Position numbers and translations under genes: made by a program. A stretch of 64,000 nt of DNA from the NCBI RefSeq assembly GCF_900100315.1, contig NZ_FNFF01000005.1:432484-496483 (forward strand), read 5' to 3'. The notes below the pieces were generated by a model. It searched no databases and was not told the DNA's origin. It saw only the letters and a list, made by a program, of their open reading frames with translations. Positions 41,783 to 50,691 of the stretch are shown one piece after another; within the stretch, counting starts at the first letter, position 1, and every line of letters starts with the position of its first letter. The DNA is from Streptomyces indicus. Its GTDB lineage: Bacteria; Actinomycetota; Actinomycetes; Streptomycetales; Streptomycetaceae.

Positions 41783-43897
41783 ATGACGGACGACCTCCAC
41801 GGCCAGGACGCCAAGCAGCGCCAGCGCGAGCGGTTCCGTGCCCAGGACCCCGCGTCCGGGCCGCTCACCACCGACCAGGGCGTACGCGTCGACCACACCG
41901 ACGACTCGCTGTCGGCGGGCGAGCGCGGGCCGACCCTGCTCGAGGACTTCCACTTCCGCGAGAAGCTGACCCGTTTCGACCATGAGCGGATCCCCGAGCG
42001 GGTCGTGCACGCGCGGGGCGCCGGAGCGTACGGGTTCTTCGAGCCGTACGAGTCCTGCGCCGAGTTCACCCGGGCCGCCTTCCTTCAGGACCCCTCGGTG
42101 CGCACCCCGGTCTTCGTACGGTTCTCGACCGTGCAGGGCCCGCGCGGCTCGGCCGACACCGTGCGGGACGTGCGCGGCTTCGCCACCAAGTTCTATACGA
42201 GCGAGGGCAATTACGACCTCGTCGGGAACAACTTCCCGGTGTTCTTCATCCAGGACGGCATCAAGTTCCCCGACTTCGTGCACGCGGTGAAGCCCGAGCC
42301 GCACAACGACATCCCGACCGGCGCCTCCGCCCACGACACCCTGTGGGACTTCGTGTCCCTCCAGCCCGAGACGCTGCACACGATCATGTGGCTGATGTCG
42401 GACCGGGCCATCCCGCGCAGCTACCGGATGATGCAGGGCTTCGGGGTGCACACGTTCCGCTTCGTGAACGCCGAGGGGCGCGGCACCTTCGTGAAGTTCC
42501 ACTGGAAGCCGAAGCTGGGCGTGCACTCGCTGGTGTGGGACGAGGCCCAGGAGTGCCAGGGCCGCGACCCGGACTTCAACCGGCGCGACCTGTGGGACGC
42601 CATCGCCTCCGGCGCGTATCCGGAGTACGAGCTCGGTGTCCAACTGGTCCCGGAGGAGGACGAGTTCAACTTCGACTTCGACCTGCTCGACCCCACGAAG
42701 ATCATCCCCGAGGAGCAGGTGCCGGTCCGGCCCGTCGGCCGCATGGTGCTCGACCGCAACCCCGACAACTTCTTCGCCGAGACGGAGCAGGTCGCCTTCC
42801 ACACCGCCAACGTGGTGCCGGGCATCGACTTCACCAACGATCCGCTGCTCCAGGCCCGCAACTTCTCGTATCTGGACACGCAGCTGCTGCGCCTGGGCGG
42901 CCCCAACTTCGCGCAGATCCCGGTCAACCGGCCGCTGGCGCCCGTCCGTACGAACCAGCGCGACGGCTTCCACCAGGACGAGATCCATACGGGCACGAAC
43001 TACTCGCCCAACTCGCTGGGCGGCGGCTGCCCGGCCGTCGCGGGCGGCGCCCCTTCCGCTTACCGGCATCACGCCGAGCGCGTGGACGGCGCGAAGATCC
43101 GGGCGCGCAGCGCGAGCTTCCAGGACCACTACAGCCAGGCGGCCCTCTTCTGGAACAGCATGGCCGACTGGGAGAAGGAGCACATCGTCGCCGCGTTCCG
43201 CTTCGAGCTCGGCAAGGTCGGCGCCATGGCGGTACGGGAGCGCACGGTCAGCGAACTCAACCACGTGGACCGCGAGTTGGCGCTCGCCGTGGCCCGGGGC
43301 ATCGGTGTACCCGCCCCCGCCGAGCTGCACGCGGGCGCCTACAAGCAGGCCTCGCCCGCTCTGAGCCTGGAGAACCAGCGCGGAGAGCCCTCCCTCGCGA
43401 CCCGGCAGGTGGCGGTGCTCGTGGCGGACGGGGTGGACGCGGACCAGGTGGCATCGGTGCGTGACGCGCTGACCGCGCAGGGTGCGGTGGTCGAAGCGCT
43501 GGCGGCCACGGACGGCACGGTCGAGGGCAGCGACGGTGCGCACTACACGGTGGACCGGGCCCTGCCCACCGTCGCGTCGGTCCTCTACGACGCGGTGCTC
43601 GTGCCGGGCAGGCCCCAGGCCACGGCGGAGGAGCTGGGTGATCCGGACGTCATACGGTTCGTGCGCGACGCCTACCGGCACGGCAAGCCGATCGGGGCGG
43701 TCGGCTCCGGGGTGGGCGTGCTGTCCTGTCTGCGCGCCGACGGTTTGCGTATCGCCCACGGGGTGGGGAACGTGGTGAGTGACCACGGTGTGGTGACCGA
43801 GACCACCCCGGGCCCGGCGGGCGACGGCTTCCGGACCGCCTTCGCCGAGGCGATCGCGGCGCACCGGCACTGGGGGCGTCCGGCGGCGGACTGCTGA
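41783..43897 (+). CDS. katE: Large-subunit catalase (HPII type)
   Basis: A 704-residue monofunctional heme catalase. The distal His is in RVVHARGAGAYG, the distal Asn in NNFPVFFIQDGIKFPD, and the proximal heme Tyr in ARNFSYLDTQ. The long C-terminal 150 residues form the DJ-1/glutamine-amidotransferase-like domain typical of large (clade 2) catalases (VAVLVADGVDADQVASV). It decomposes hydrogen peroxide in the cytoplasm. The ATG has GAGGA seven bases upstream. A HAD hydrolase follows at once, and the three repeats upstream might regulate it. Confidence 0.95.
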   Translation: MTDDLHGQDAKQRQRERFRAQDPASGPLTTDQGVRVDHTDDSLSAGERGPTLLEDFHFREKLTRFDHERIPERVVHARGAGAYGFFEPYESCAEFTRAAFLQDPSVRTPVFVRFSTVQGPRGSADTVRDVRGFATKFYTSEGNYDLVGNNFPVFFIQDGIKFPDFVHAVKPEPHNDIPTGASAHDTLWDFVSLQPETLHTIMWLMSDRAIPRSYRMMQGFGVHTFRFVNAEGRGTFVKFHWKPKLGVHSLVWDEAQECQGRDPDFNRRDLWDAIASGAYPEYELGVQLVPEEDEFNFDFDLLDPTKIIPEEQVPVRPVGRMVLDRNPDNFFAETEQVAFHTANVVPGIDFTNDPLLQARNFSYLDTQLLRLGGPNFAQIPVNRPLAPVRTNQRDGFHQDEIHTGTNYSPNSLGGGCPAVAGGAPSAYRHHAERVDGAKIRARSASFQDHYSQAALFWNSMADWEKEHIVAAFRFELGKVGAMAVRERTVSELNHVDRELALAVARGIGVPAPAELHAGAYKQASPALSLENQRGEPSLATRQVAVLVADGVDADQVASVRDALTAQGAVVEALAATDGTVEGSDGAHYTVDRALPTVASVLYDAVLVPGRPQATAEELGDPDVIRFVRDAYRHGKPIGAVGSGVGVLSCLRADGLRIAHGVGNVVSDHGVVTETTPGPAGDGFRTAFAEAIAAHRHWGRPAADC

Positions 43898-43969
43898 GCT
43901 CCGGTCTCCGGTCCCCGCCTCCGCCCCGCCCCGTCCGGCGGACCCGACCTCACAGCGAGGATGAGCACC

Positions 43970-45070
43970 ATGGCGCGCGCCGCACTCTTCGACGTGGACG
44001 GCACCCTCGTCGACACCAACTACCTGCACACGACGGCCTGGGCGGAGGCCCTGCGCCAGTCCGGCCGACACGTCCCGATGACGGACGTGCACCGGGCGAT
44101 CGGGCTCGCGTCCGACGACCTCATCGAACACCTCATCGGGAAAGCGCCCGACAAGGACACGAAGGAGCAGCTGAGCGCGGCGCACAAGGCGCTCTACGCC
44201 CCGCACTTCGAGCGGCTGCACGCCTTCGACGGCGCGGCCCGGCTGCTGCGCACCCTCGCCGGGCAGGGCTGGACGGTCATCCTGGTCACCTCGGCCTCCG
44301 GCGGGGAGCTTCAGGCCCTGCGGCGCGCGATCGACGCCGACGAGGTGATCGAGGACACCGCGTCGGCGGAGGACGTGGCCGAGGGCAAGCCCGCACCCGA
44401 TCCGGTGCACAAGGCCTTGGAGTCGGCCGGCATCCCCGCGGAACGGGCCGTCTTCGTCGGCGACTCCGTGTGGGACATGCGCGCGGCGCGCCGCGCGGGC
44501 CTGGCCTGCGTGGGCGTCCTGTCGGGCGGCATCGCGCGCGCCGACCTCGAAGAGGCGGGCGCGGCGGCGGTGTACCGGGACACGGCGGAGCTGCTCGACC
44601 GCCTGGAGCAGAGCCCCTTCGCGGACGTACGAGAGGAGCGGGCTGTGAACGAGCAGGAGGAGCGGACCATGAACGAGCAGGAGGAGCCGGCCGGCGAGGG
44701 CCGGGAGCAGCAGGCCGTGGGTGACCGCGGCAAGCAGGGCGTCGGCGACCGCGAGAACACCGCTGAGGGCGGAGGCGCGGGGGCCGGCTGGGACGCGGCC
44801 TCGTCGCGTGAACACCAGGTCCCCGGCGGCGAGTTGCCCGAGGGGCCGGGCGATCAGAGCGACGCCGTGCCGCGGGACCTCCCCGACCAGCAGGCCCGCG
44901 AGGACGACCCGTGGGACCTGCGCGAGCCCGGCACGGACGAGTCCGCTGAGGAGGGCGGCGCGGAGGAGGACGTGCCGGATCTCGACGAATCCGGTACGGG
45001 CCGCCGCGGGGCGCCGCGCCAAGGGGGCGCGCACCCCGAGCACCCGGTCCCGGACGAGCCCTCCGGCTGA
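43970..45070 (+). CDS. HAD family phosphatase fused to an acidic disordered tail
   Basis: A 366-residue protein. Residues 1-220 are a HAD hydrolase of the phosphoglycolate/beta-phosphoglucomutase type: DVDGTLVDTN (nucleophile and acid Asp), VTSAS, the Lys in EGKPAPDP, and FVGDSVWDM. The remaining 140 residues are acidic and Gly/Glu-rich, ending HPEHPVPDEPSG, an end also seen, as I recall, in separate Streptomyces proteins. At the junction two in-frame starts, GTG 44645 and ATG 44669, each follow a good GAGGAG-type ribosome site. The tail may thus be made separately. The HAD start 43970 is preferred over 43961. Confidence 0.8.
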   Translation: MARAALFDVDGTLVDTNYLHTTAWAEALRQSGRHVPMTDVHRAIGLASDDLIEHLIGKAPDKDTKEQLSAAHKALYAPHFERLHAFDGAARLLRTLAGQGWTVILVTSASGGELQALRRAIDADEVIEDTASAEDVAEGKPAPDPVHKALESAGIPAERAVFVGDSVWDMRAARRAGLACVGVLSGGIARADLEEAGAAAVYRDTAELLDRLEQSPFADVREERAVNEQEERTMNEQEEPAGEGREQQAVGDRGKQGVGDRENTAEGGGAGAGWDAASSREHQVPGGELPEGPGDQSDAVPRDLPDQQAREDDPWDLREPGTDESAEEGGAEEDVPDLDESGTGRRGAPRQGGAHPEHPVPDEPSG

Positions 45071-45248
45071 GCCGGGCCCTCGACCCACCGCACGAGCACC
45101 ACACGACGCACCCGCCCGGGCGAAGATTTCGGTGCGGTTTTGAACAACTTCCCGAACGCGGCCGTACGAGAGGACAGGATTCCATTACGGGCCGAGCTCC
45201 GGCCCATGCGCCTCAGCCGGCGCAGGACCGTCAAGGGGAGTCATCCGT

Positions 45249-45776
45249 ATGACCGTTACGCAGGAGCCCAAGGACCTCGTGGAGTCCGCGGAGCCGGAGC
45301 CCGCGACGCAGGGGTGCCCCTGTCCGTCACGGCGCGCCGTCGTCTCGGCCGTGGGGGTCGCGGGCCTGGCCGTGGCCCTCACGGCCTGCGGCGGGTCCGA
45401 CGACGGCGGCGGCACGGACGCGGGCCAGGACCCGACGGGCGGGGCCTCCGAGCAGCCGGAGGAAGGCGCTTCGGGCGGCGGGGGCGGCGGCGAGGAGCTC
45501 GCCAAGACCTCCGACATCCCCGAGGGCGGGGGCGCGGTCTTCAAGGACCAGGGCGTCGTGGTCGTCCAGCCGGCGGCGGGCCAGTTCAAGGCGTACTCCT
45601 CGAAGTGCACCCACGCCGGTTGCGCCGTGAAGGACGTGGCCGGCGGGACCATCAACTGCGTATGCCACGGTTCCAAGTTCAGCATCGAGGACGGCAGCGT
45701 GAAGGGCGGCCCGGCCTCGAAGCCGCTGCCCGCCGCGCAGATCACGGTGGACGGGGACTCCATCAAGCTGGGCTGA
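45249..45776 (+). CDS. Rieske [2Fe-2S] protein, Tat lipoprotein
   Basis: A 175-residue exported protein. A twin-arginine signal (SRRAVVSAVGVAGLAVALTACGG) has a lipobox-type TAC. A Gly/Asp-rich spacer leads to the Rieske cluster motifs CTHAGC and CHGSKF with two Cys and two His, with the disulphide Cys positions present in the latter part. It sits on the outer face of the membrane and passes electrons, probably with a partner oxidoreductase. Similar short Rieske lipoproteins are common in Streptomyces and have unknown partners. GGGGAG lies upstream of ATG. Confidence 0.88.
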   Translation: MTVTQEPKDLVESAEPEPATQGCPCPSRRAVVSAVGVAGLAVALTACGGSDDGGGTDAGQDPTGGASEQPEEGASGGGGGGEELAKTSDIPEGGGAVFKDQGVVVVQPAAGQFKAYSSKCTHAGCAVKDVAGGTINCVCHGSKFSIEDGSVKGGPASKPLPAAQITVDGDSIKLG

Positions 45777-45798
45777 CCCCGGCCTCACTGACTCTTCG

Positions 45799-46425
45799 CT
45801 ACCCCTTCCACGCCGCAAGGATCTCGTCGGTCGTGGTGACCGACGAGACCAGCGCGAGGGTGTTGCGGACCATCAGGGGGATGTATTCGGCGGGGACGCC
45901 CGCTATCGCGTCCTGCGGCACCACCACGCGATAGCCCAGGTTCACCGCGTCGAAGACGGTGTTGGGGATCGCGACGTTCGCCGACACCCCCGTGACGATG
46001 AGCGTGCGGCAGCCGAGGTTGCGCAGGAGCGGGTCCACGTCCGTGCCGGCCATCGGCGACAGGCCGTGCAGCCGACGCACCACGAAGTCCTCCTCGGCGA
46101 CCTCGATGGGCGGTGCGATCCGTACCGCCCGGGTGCCGGAGGTCTGCAGGACCGGGAGGCGCGTGACCGCCTTGAAGAGCCGGGCGTTGTGGTTCGCGCC
46201 GCGCCCGTCGGGCCGCCGCTCGGCCACCGCGTGCATGACCTGGACCGAGACCAGGTGGGCCGCGTGCACCAGCCGCGCGACGTTGTTCAGGGCGCCCGAG
46301 GCGCGGGCCTGCGCGGCCAGTTCGGGAAAGGCGCTCTCCTCGCCCACCACGCCCTGCTGGCACTCGCTCGTGAGCAGTACGGTGGTGGCCGGATCCAGCA
46401 GTTCGGCGAGCGTTTCCCTGGCCAT
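45799..46425 (-). CDS. Isochorismatase-like (cysteine hydrolase superfamily) protein, Cys missing
   Basis: A 208-residue protein of the isochorismatase fold. The first motif reads LLTSECQQGVVG with Glu in place of the usual Asp. The helix following LIVTGVSANVAIPNTVFDA has Ala/Ile where nicotinamidase-type enzymes carry the catalytic Cys. Such Cys-less members (as PhzD) can still hydrolyse isochorismate-like vinyl ethers or may be non-enzymatic. GGAGG lies upstream of ATG 46425. The gene is convergent with the Rieske gene and divergent from a PNPOx-like gene. Confidence 0.8.
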   Translation of the reverse strand: MARETLAELLDPATTVLLTSECQQGVVGEESAFPELAAQARASGALNNVARLVHAAHLVSVQVMHAVAERRPDGRGANHNARLFKAVTRLPVLQTSGTRAVRIAPPIEVAEEDFVVRRLHGLSPMAGTDVDPLLRNLGCRTLIVTGVSANVAIPNTVFDAVNLGYRVVVPQDAIAGVPAEYIPLMVRNTLALVSSVTTTDEILAAWKG

Positions 46426-46632
46426 CGAACCTCCTGACGCAGCGTCGGCCGACCCGCGGCGCAAGGGCCGGGGGAAGTGGGCGCGAGGGTAACCCCCATT
46501 GCATACGGGCGGAAGACACCCCATGATTTTCTGACGCACAGTCAGGAGTCCTGCCGCCGCAGGAGATACGCCGGTACGCGGGCGTAGATCTGCGCACGGA
46601 CCGTCGAGCTGCAATCCCGAAGGGGAACACGG

Positions 46633-47103
46633 ATGACCGTCACACAACGCAGGGGCCGGCGCATCATGATGACGCGCGAGGAGCTGGACGCCTTCCTCGC
46701 CGAGCAGCGCACCTGCCGGGTCGCCACCGTCTCCGCGGACGGCACCCCGCACGCCAGCACCCTGTGGTTCGCCTGGGACGGCACCTCGCTGTGGCTGTAC
46801 TCCATCACCCGCAGCAAGCGCTGGGCCGATCTGCGCGGCGACCAGCGCATCGCGGTCGTGGTGGACGCCGGTGAGGCCTACGGGGAGCTGCGCGGGGTGG
46901 AGCTGGCGGGCCGCGTCGAGTTCGTCGGCGAGTCACCGCGGGTCGGGGACCCGTGCCCCGAACTGGAGGAGATCGAGAAGCAGTTCGCGGCCAAGAACTT
47001 CGGCATGGACGCAATGCCGCACGACGGCCGGCACGCGTGGGTGCGGCTGACTCCGGACACCATCGCGTCCTGGGACTTCCGCAAGCTGACGGAGCTGCGT
47101 TAG
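46633..47103 (+). CDS. Pyridoxamine-phosphate-oxidase-like flavin/F420-binding protein
   Basis: A 156-residue split-barrel protein. After MTREELDAFLAEQRTCRVATVSADGTPHASTLWFAWDGTSLWLYS comes the RWADLRGDQRIAVVVDAG strand pattern typical of small PNPOx-like proteins that bind F420 or FMN. These reduce or bind diverse molecules; some act in F420-dependent redox. AAGGGGAA lies upstream of the start. The specific cofactor cannot be told from sequence alone. The gene is convergent with the LysR regulator. Confidence 0.85.
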   Translation: MTVTQRRGRRIMMTREELDAFLAEQRTCRVATVSADGTPHASTLWFAWDGTSLWLYSITRSKRWADLRGDQRIAVVVDAGEAYGELRGVELAGRVEFVGESPRVGDPCPELEEIEKQFAAKNFGMDAMPHDGRHAWVRLTPDTIASWDFRKLTELR

Positions 47104-47220
47104 AGCCTCGGGCAACCGGCGCCGCCCGGGCCGCCCGACCACCCGCGCTGCTCAGCCTGCCCGGGCCGCCGGGGCGTACGCCGCCGTCACGGCCCGCCGC
47201 GCACGACCCCCCACGCGCCG

Positions 47221-48126
47221 TCACGCCGTCGCCGACTCCCCCGCCACGCGCAGCGCGTCGACCGCCGCCCTGATCGAGGGCCGGCGGTCGGCGTCGGTGC
47301 GCCACACCGCGTACACATGGCGGGCGATCTTCTGCCGCAGCGGCACCACCCGCACCCCGGAGGGGACCTGCCCGCGCCCGAGCCGCGGTGTGACGCACAC
47401 GCCCAACCCCGCGCCCACCATGGCCAGTTGGGTCGCATGCTCCTCGGCCTGGTGGGCGATACGCGGCTCGACGCTCTTGGAACGCAGCGTGTAGACCAGC
47501 CAGTCCTGGCAGAACGCGCCCTCGGGCCAGCAGATCCAGTCCTCGTCGGCGAGCTCCTCCAGGGCGAGCTCGGCGCGGTCGGCGAGCCGATGTCCCGCCG
47601 GGAGCACCACGTCCGCGCGGTCGTCGAGCAGCGAGGCCTTCGCGAGGCCCTCGGGCATGGGCAGCGGCTTGTTGTACCAGTCGAGCACGACGGCCACATC
47701 GAGGTCGCCGCGCACCACCGCGCGCACCCCGTCGGCCGGTTCGAGCTCCTGCGAGCGCAGCGCGAGTCCGGGGTGGGCGGTCCGCAGGGCGGTGAAGGCG
47801 GCCGGGAACAGTCCGCGCGCGGCGGTCGGAAAGGCACCGATGCGCAGCTCCCCGACGACCTGGCCGCGATGGGCCTCCAGATCGGACTGCGCAAACTCGA
47901 CCTGCGAGAGGATCCGCGCGGCGTGCTCGGCGAGCAGCACCCCCGCGTCCGTCAACCGCACCCCGCGCCCGTTCTTGGCGATGAGCTGCTGGCCGATCTC
48001 CCGCTCCAGCTTCGTGAGCTGCTGCGAGACCGCGGAGGTCGTCACATGCAGGCCGGCGGCCGCACCGCTCACGGAGCCGTGCCGGGCCAGGGCGTCCAGG
48101 GTGCGCAGGCGTTCCAGGTTCAACAT
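47221..48126 (-). CDS. LysR family transcriptional regulator
   Basis: A 301-residue LysR regulator. The N-terminal winged helix is MLNLERLRTLDALARHGSVSGAAAGLHVTTSAVSQQLTKLEREIG; the C-terminal part is the periplasmic-binding-like ligand domain. It is divergent from the EamA transporter at 48201 with 74 nt between, and a T-N11-A box lies there, so it most likely controls the exporter and itself in response to a transported metabolite. Confidence 0.9.
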   Translation of the reverse strand: MLNLERLRTLDALARHGSVSGAAAGLHVTTSAVSQQLTKLEREIGQQLIAKNGRGVRLTDAGVLLAEHAARILSQVEFAQSDLEAHRGQVVGELRIGAFPTAARGLFPAAFTALRTAHPGLALRSQELEPADGVRAVVRGDLDVAVVLDWYNKPLPMPEGLAKASLLDDRADVVLPAGHRLADRAELALEELADEDWICWPEGAFCQDWLVYTLRSKSVEPRIAHQAEEHATQLAMVGAGLGVCVTPRLGRGQVPSGVRVVPLRQKIARHVYAVWRTDADRRPSIRAAVDALRVAGESATA

Positions 48127-48127
48127 G

Positions 48128-48140
48128 TAAGCAATGCTAA
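48128..48140. promoter_or_regulatory. LysR-type T-N11-A box
   Basis: TAAGCAATGCTAA has the T-N11-A form with AGCA/TGCT arms. It lies between the divergent LysR and EamA genes, right next to the LysR start. Confidence 0.45.
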
Positions 48141-48200
48141 GGCGTCCGTGGCAGGAAATCTCTCTTGTGCTACGAGATCGTTGCGGGCCATCGTGGACGC

Positions 48201-49136
48201 ATGGCCACCGTCTCCCCTCCTCGCGGCCGCGCGTTCGCCGCACCGTCCGGCGCCGCGCGCCGCACCCTCGACTGGCGTCTGCGTTTCGCCGTGCTCTCCC
48301 TGATCTGGGGCTTCAGCTTCCTGCTCATCAAGGTCGGCACGGAGGGCTATGCGCCGTTCCAAGTGACCTTCGGGCGCCTCCTGTTCGGCACACTGGTGCT
48401 CGCCGCGGCGATGCTCGTACGGCGCGCGGGTCTTCCCCGCGGGTGGCGCACCTGGGGGCACCTGACCGTGGCGGCGTTCTTCCTCAACGCCCTGCCGTTC
48501 TCGCTCTTCGCCTACTCGGAGCTGACGATCCCGTCGACGCTCGCCGGCATCTGCAACGCGACCTCGCCACTGTGGGGCATGGCCCTGTCGATGGTGGCGC
48601 TCTCCGAGGACCGTCCGACCCGGCGCCGTGTGGCGGGCCTCGGCCTCGGATTCATCGGGGTGCTCACGGTCCTGGGCGCCTGGCAGGGGTTCCACGGGAT
48701 CGACGCGGCGGGCACCGCGATGGCCCTGGGCGCCTCGCTGAGCTATCCGGTCGGCTGGATCTACGTGCGCCGCACGCTGGCGGACCGCAGCGAGTCCCAC
48801 CTGTCCCTGACGGGCGCGCAGCTGCTGCTCGCCACCGTCCAACTCGCCTTCGTCACCCCGCTGTTCACCTCCCTGCCCGGCAGCTGGCCCGTCCTGCCCC
48901 TGCTGGCCGTCGTCGCCCTCGGCGCGCTCGGCACCGGCCTCGCGGTGCTGATGCAGTACGGGCTTGTGGCGGAGGTCGGCCCGACCACGGCCCAGATGGT
49001 CACGTACTTCATCCCCGTGATCGCCACGGCGGCAGGCGTGGCCCTGCTCGGCGAGTCGCTGACGTGGTCGACCCCGGTGGGCGCGGTGATCGTGCTGGCG
49101 GGGGCGGCGTTGACGCAGTCGCGGGCGAAGGGCTGA
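48201..49136 (+). CDS. EamA/DMT family transporter, LysR-linked
   Basis: A 311-residue membrane protein with ten predicted helices and two EamA repeats (FAVLSLIWGFSFLLIKVGTEG in the first). Members of the drug/metabolite transporter group export amino acids, metabolites or drugs. It is divergent from LysR with which it forms a regulated unit. ATG 48201 gives a 30-residue polar N-terminus. No close neighbour hints at the substrate. Confidence 0.9.
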   Translation: MATVSPPRGRAFAAPSGAARRTLDWRLRFAVLSLIWGFSFLLIKVGTEGYAPFQVTFGRLLFGTLVLAAAMLVRRAGLPRGWRTWGHLTVAAFFLNALPFSLFAYSELTIPSTLAGICNATSPLWGMALSMVALSEDRPTRRRVAGLGLGFIGVLTVLGAWQGFHGIDAAGTAMALGASLSYPVGWIYVRRTLADRSESHLSLTGAQLLLATVQLAFVTPLFTSLPGSWPVLPLLAVVALGALGTGLAVLMQYGLVAEVGPTTAQMVTYFIPVIATAAGVALLGESLTWSTPVGAVIVLAGAALTQSRAKG

Positions 49137-49311
49137 GCCCGAGGTCGGGTGCCGGTCGGTAGGCGCCGAGGTGGGCATCGACGACTGACCCCGGGCCGCA
49201 CCAGGCCAAGGGCTGAGACCGGCGGCTGAGCAGTCACAGCCGAAGCCCGGCGACCGAGCAGCGACGGCCGAAGGTCGGCCACCGACAGCCGCGCACCGGC
49301 CCGCCCAAGCC

Positions 49312-50655
49312 CTACGTCGCAAGCGTCCGGCCGGCGCTCCCCCGCCCACCCGTCACGGCGTACGCCACCGCCTCGGCCAGCGGCTCGATGTCCGCCTCGG
49401 TGAGCGGTGACACGGTGATACGGATGCCGGGCGCGGCCGCGATCCGGAACCGGGCCCCGGGCGCCACCGCCCACCCGGACTGCAACAGCCGCGTCACCGC
49501 GCCCGTTTCGTCGGGCACCGGCACCCACACGTTCAGACCGCTGCGCCCGGTCGCCTCGACGCCGCGCCGCCGCAGCGCGTCCACCAAGGCGTCGCGGCGC
49601 CGCGCATAGGTGCCGGCCACCTCCTTCGGCACCACCGCGCCCGAGGTCCACAGTTCGACCACGGCACGCTGCACGATCCTGCTCACCCACCCCGGCCCGA
49701 GCCGCTGCCGGCCGAGCACCCGGTCCACGGTGACCTCGTCGCCGGTCAGGACGGCGAGCCGCAGGTCGGGCCCGTACGCCTTGGCCACCGAACGCACCAG
49801 CGCCCAGCTGCCGTTGCCCATGGACAGGGGGTACAGGGGCAGGTCGACGATGCCGTGGCCGTGGTCGTCCTCGATGAGGAGGGCGGAGGGGTGTGCGGCG
49901 AGTACGGCGCGCAGTTCACGCGCACGGCCGGCGGTGATCGCCGCGCCGGTCGGGTTCTGCGCGCGTGCGGTCACGATCACCGCCCGGGCTCCCTCGCGCA
50001 GTGCCTGTTCCAACGCCTCCGGTACCGGGCCTTCCTCGTCCACGGCCACCGGAACGGGCCGCATACCGAGTGCGGGGACCAGGTCGAGCAGCGCACCCCA
50101 CCCCGGGTCCTCCACCGCCACCGCGTCACCCGGCCGCAGCCGCGCGACCAGGACCCGCTCGATGGCGTCGAGGGATCCCGAGGTGACACCCACCGGCCCG
50201 GCCGGAACCCCGTCGGCGTCGAAGGCCTCGCGGGCGAGCGCGCTCAACCGCGTGTCGATCGCGGCCTCCCCGTACATCACCGGCTGCCGGTCGCTCGCCC
50301 CCGCGGCCACGGCGAAGGCGGCGGCGAGCGGGGGCAGCAGCGCGGTGTCGGGATTGCCGAGCGAGACGTCCCGTACGCCTTCGGGCGCCTCCACCCTGAT
50401 CTCGTCGCGCGCCGTGCTCGCCGGCCGCGAGCGGACCCGGCTGCCCCGCCGGCCCGCGGTCTCGATCACTCCACGCTCGCGCAGTGTCCGGTATGCGGAC
50501 GCCACCGTGTTCGGATTGACGCCGAGCTCCTGCGCCAACTCCCGCATGGGCGGCAGCAGTTGACCCGGCTGGAGCTCCCCGCGGCCCACCGCACCCTCGA
50601 CGCTGGCAGCAATCTCTGCTGCGCGCCGGCCTTCGATCCGATATCCTCCTAGCAC
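49312..50655 (-). CDS. MocR/PdxR-type GntR-aminotransferase regulator
   Basis: A 447-residue fusion. A GntR winged helix (PPMRELAQELGVNPNTVASAYRTLRERGVIET) is followed by a fold-type I aminotransferase-like domain. The PLP-binding Lys is in SVAKAYGPDLRL, and the Asp and Arg of the PLP site are visible. MocR proteins sense PLP or amino acids and activate nearby vitamin B6 or other genes. The GTG 50655 follows a -10 at 7 nt, so the mRNA is probably leaderless. It is divergent from a PNPOx-like gene, which suggests control of B6-related metabolism, as in PdxR systems. Confidence 0.88.
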   Translation of the reverse strand: MLGGYRIEGRRAAEIAASVEGAVGRGELQPGQLLPPMRELAQELGVNPNTVASAYRTLRERGVIETAGRRGSRVRSRPASTARDEIRVEAPEGVRDVSLGNPDTALLPPLAAAFAVAAGASDRQPVMYGEAAIDTRLSALAREAFDADGVPAGPVGVTSGSLDAIERVLVARLRPGDAVAVEDPGWGALLDLVPALGMRPVPVAVDEEGPVPEALEQALREGARAVIVTARAQNPTGAAITAGRARELRAVLAAHPSALLIEDDHGHGIVDLPLYPLSMGNGSWALVRSVAKAYGPDLRLAVLTGDEVTVDRVLGRQRLGPGWVSRIVQRAVVELWTSGAVVPKEVAGTYARRRDALVDALRRRGVEATGRSGLNVWVPVPDETGAVTRLLQSGWAVAPGARFRIAAAPGIRITVSPLTEADIEPLAEAVAYAVTGGRGSAGRTLAT

Positions 50656-50662
50656 AAACCAG

Positions 50663-50691
50663 ATTATGCACTAGTGCAATGGAGATTGCAA
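50663..50691. promoter_or_regulatory. MocR promoter (leaderless) and shared palindrome
   Basis: On the minus strand TTGCAA (50691-50686) and CATAAT (50668-50663) are 17 bp apart. The -10 ends 7 nt before the GTG start, which implies a leaderless transcript. The 12-bp palindrome TGCACTAGTGCA (50667-50678) overlaps this promoter and the divergent one, a likely site for the MocR product. Confidence 0.65.
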
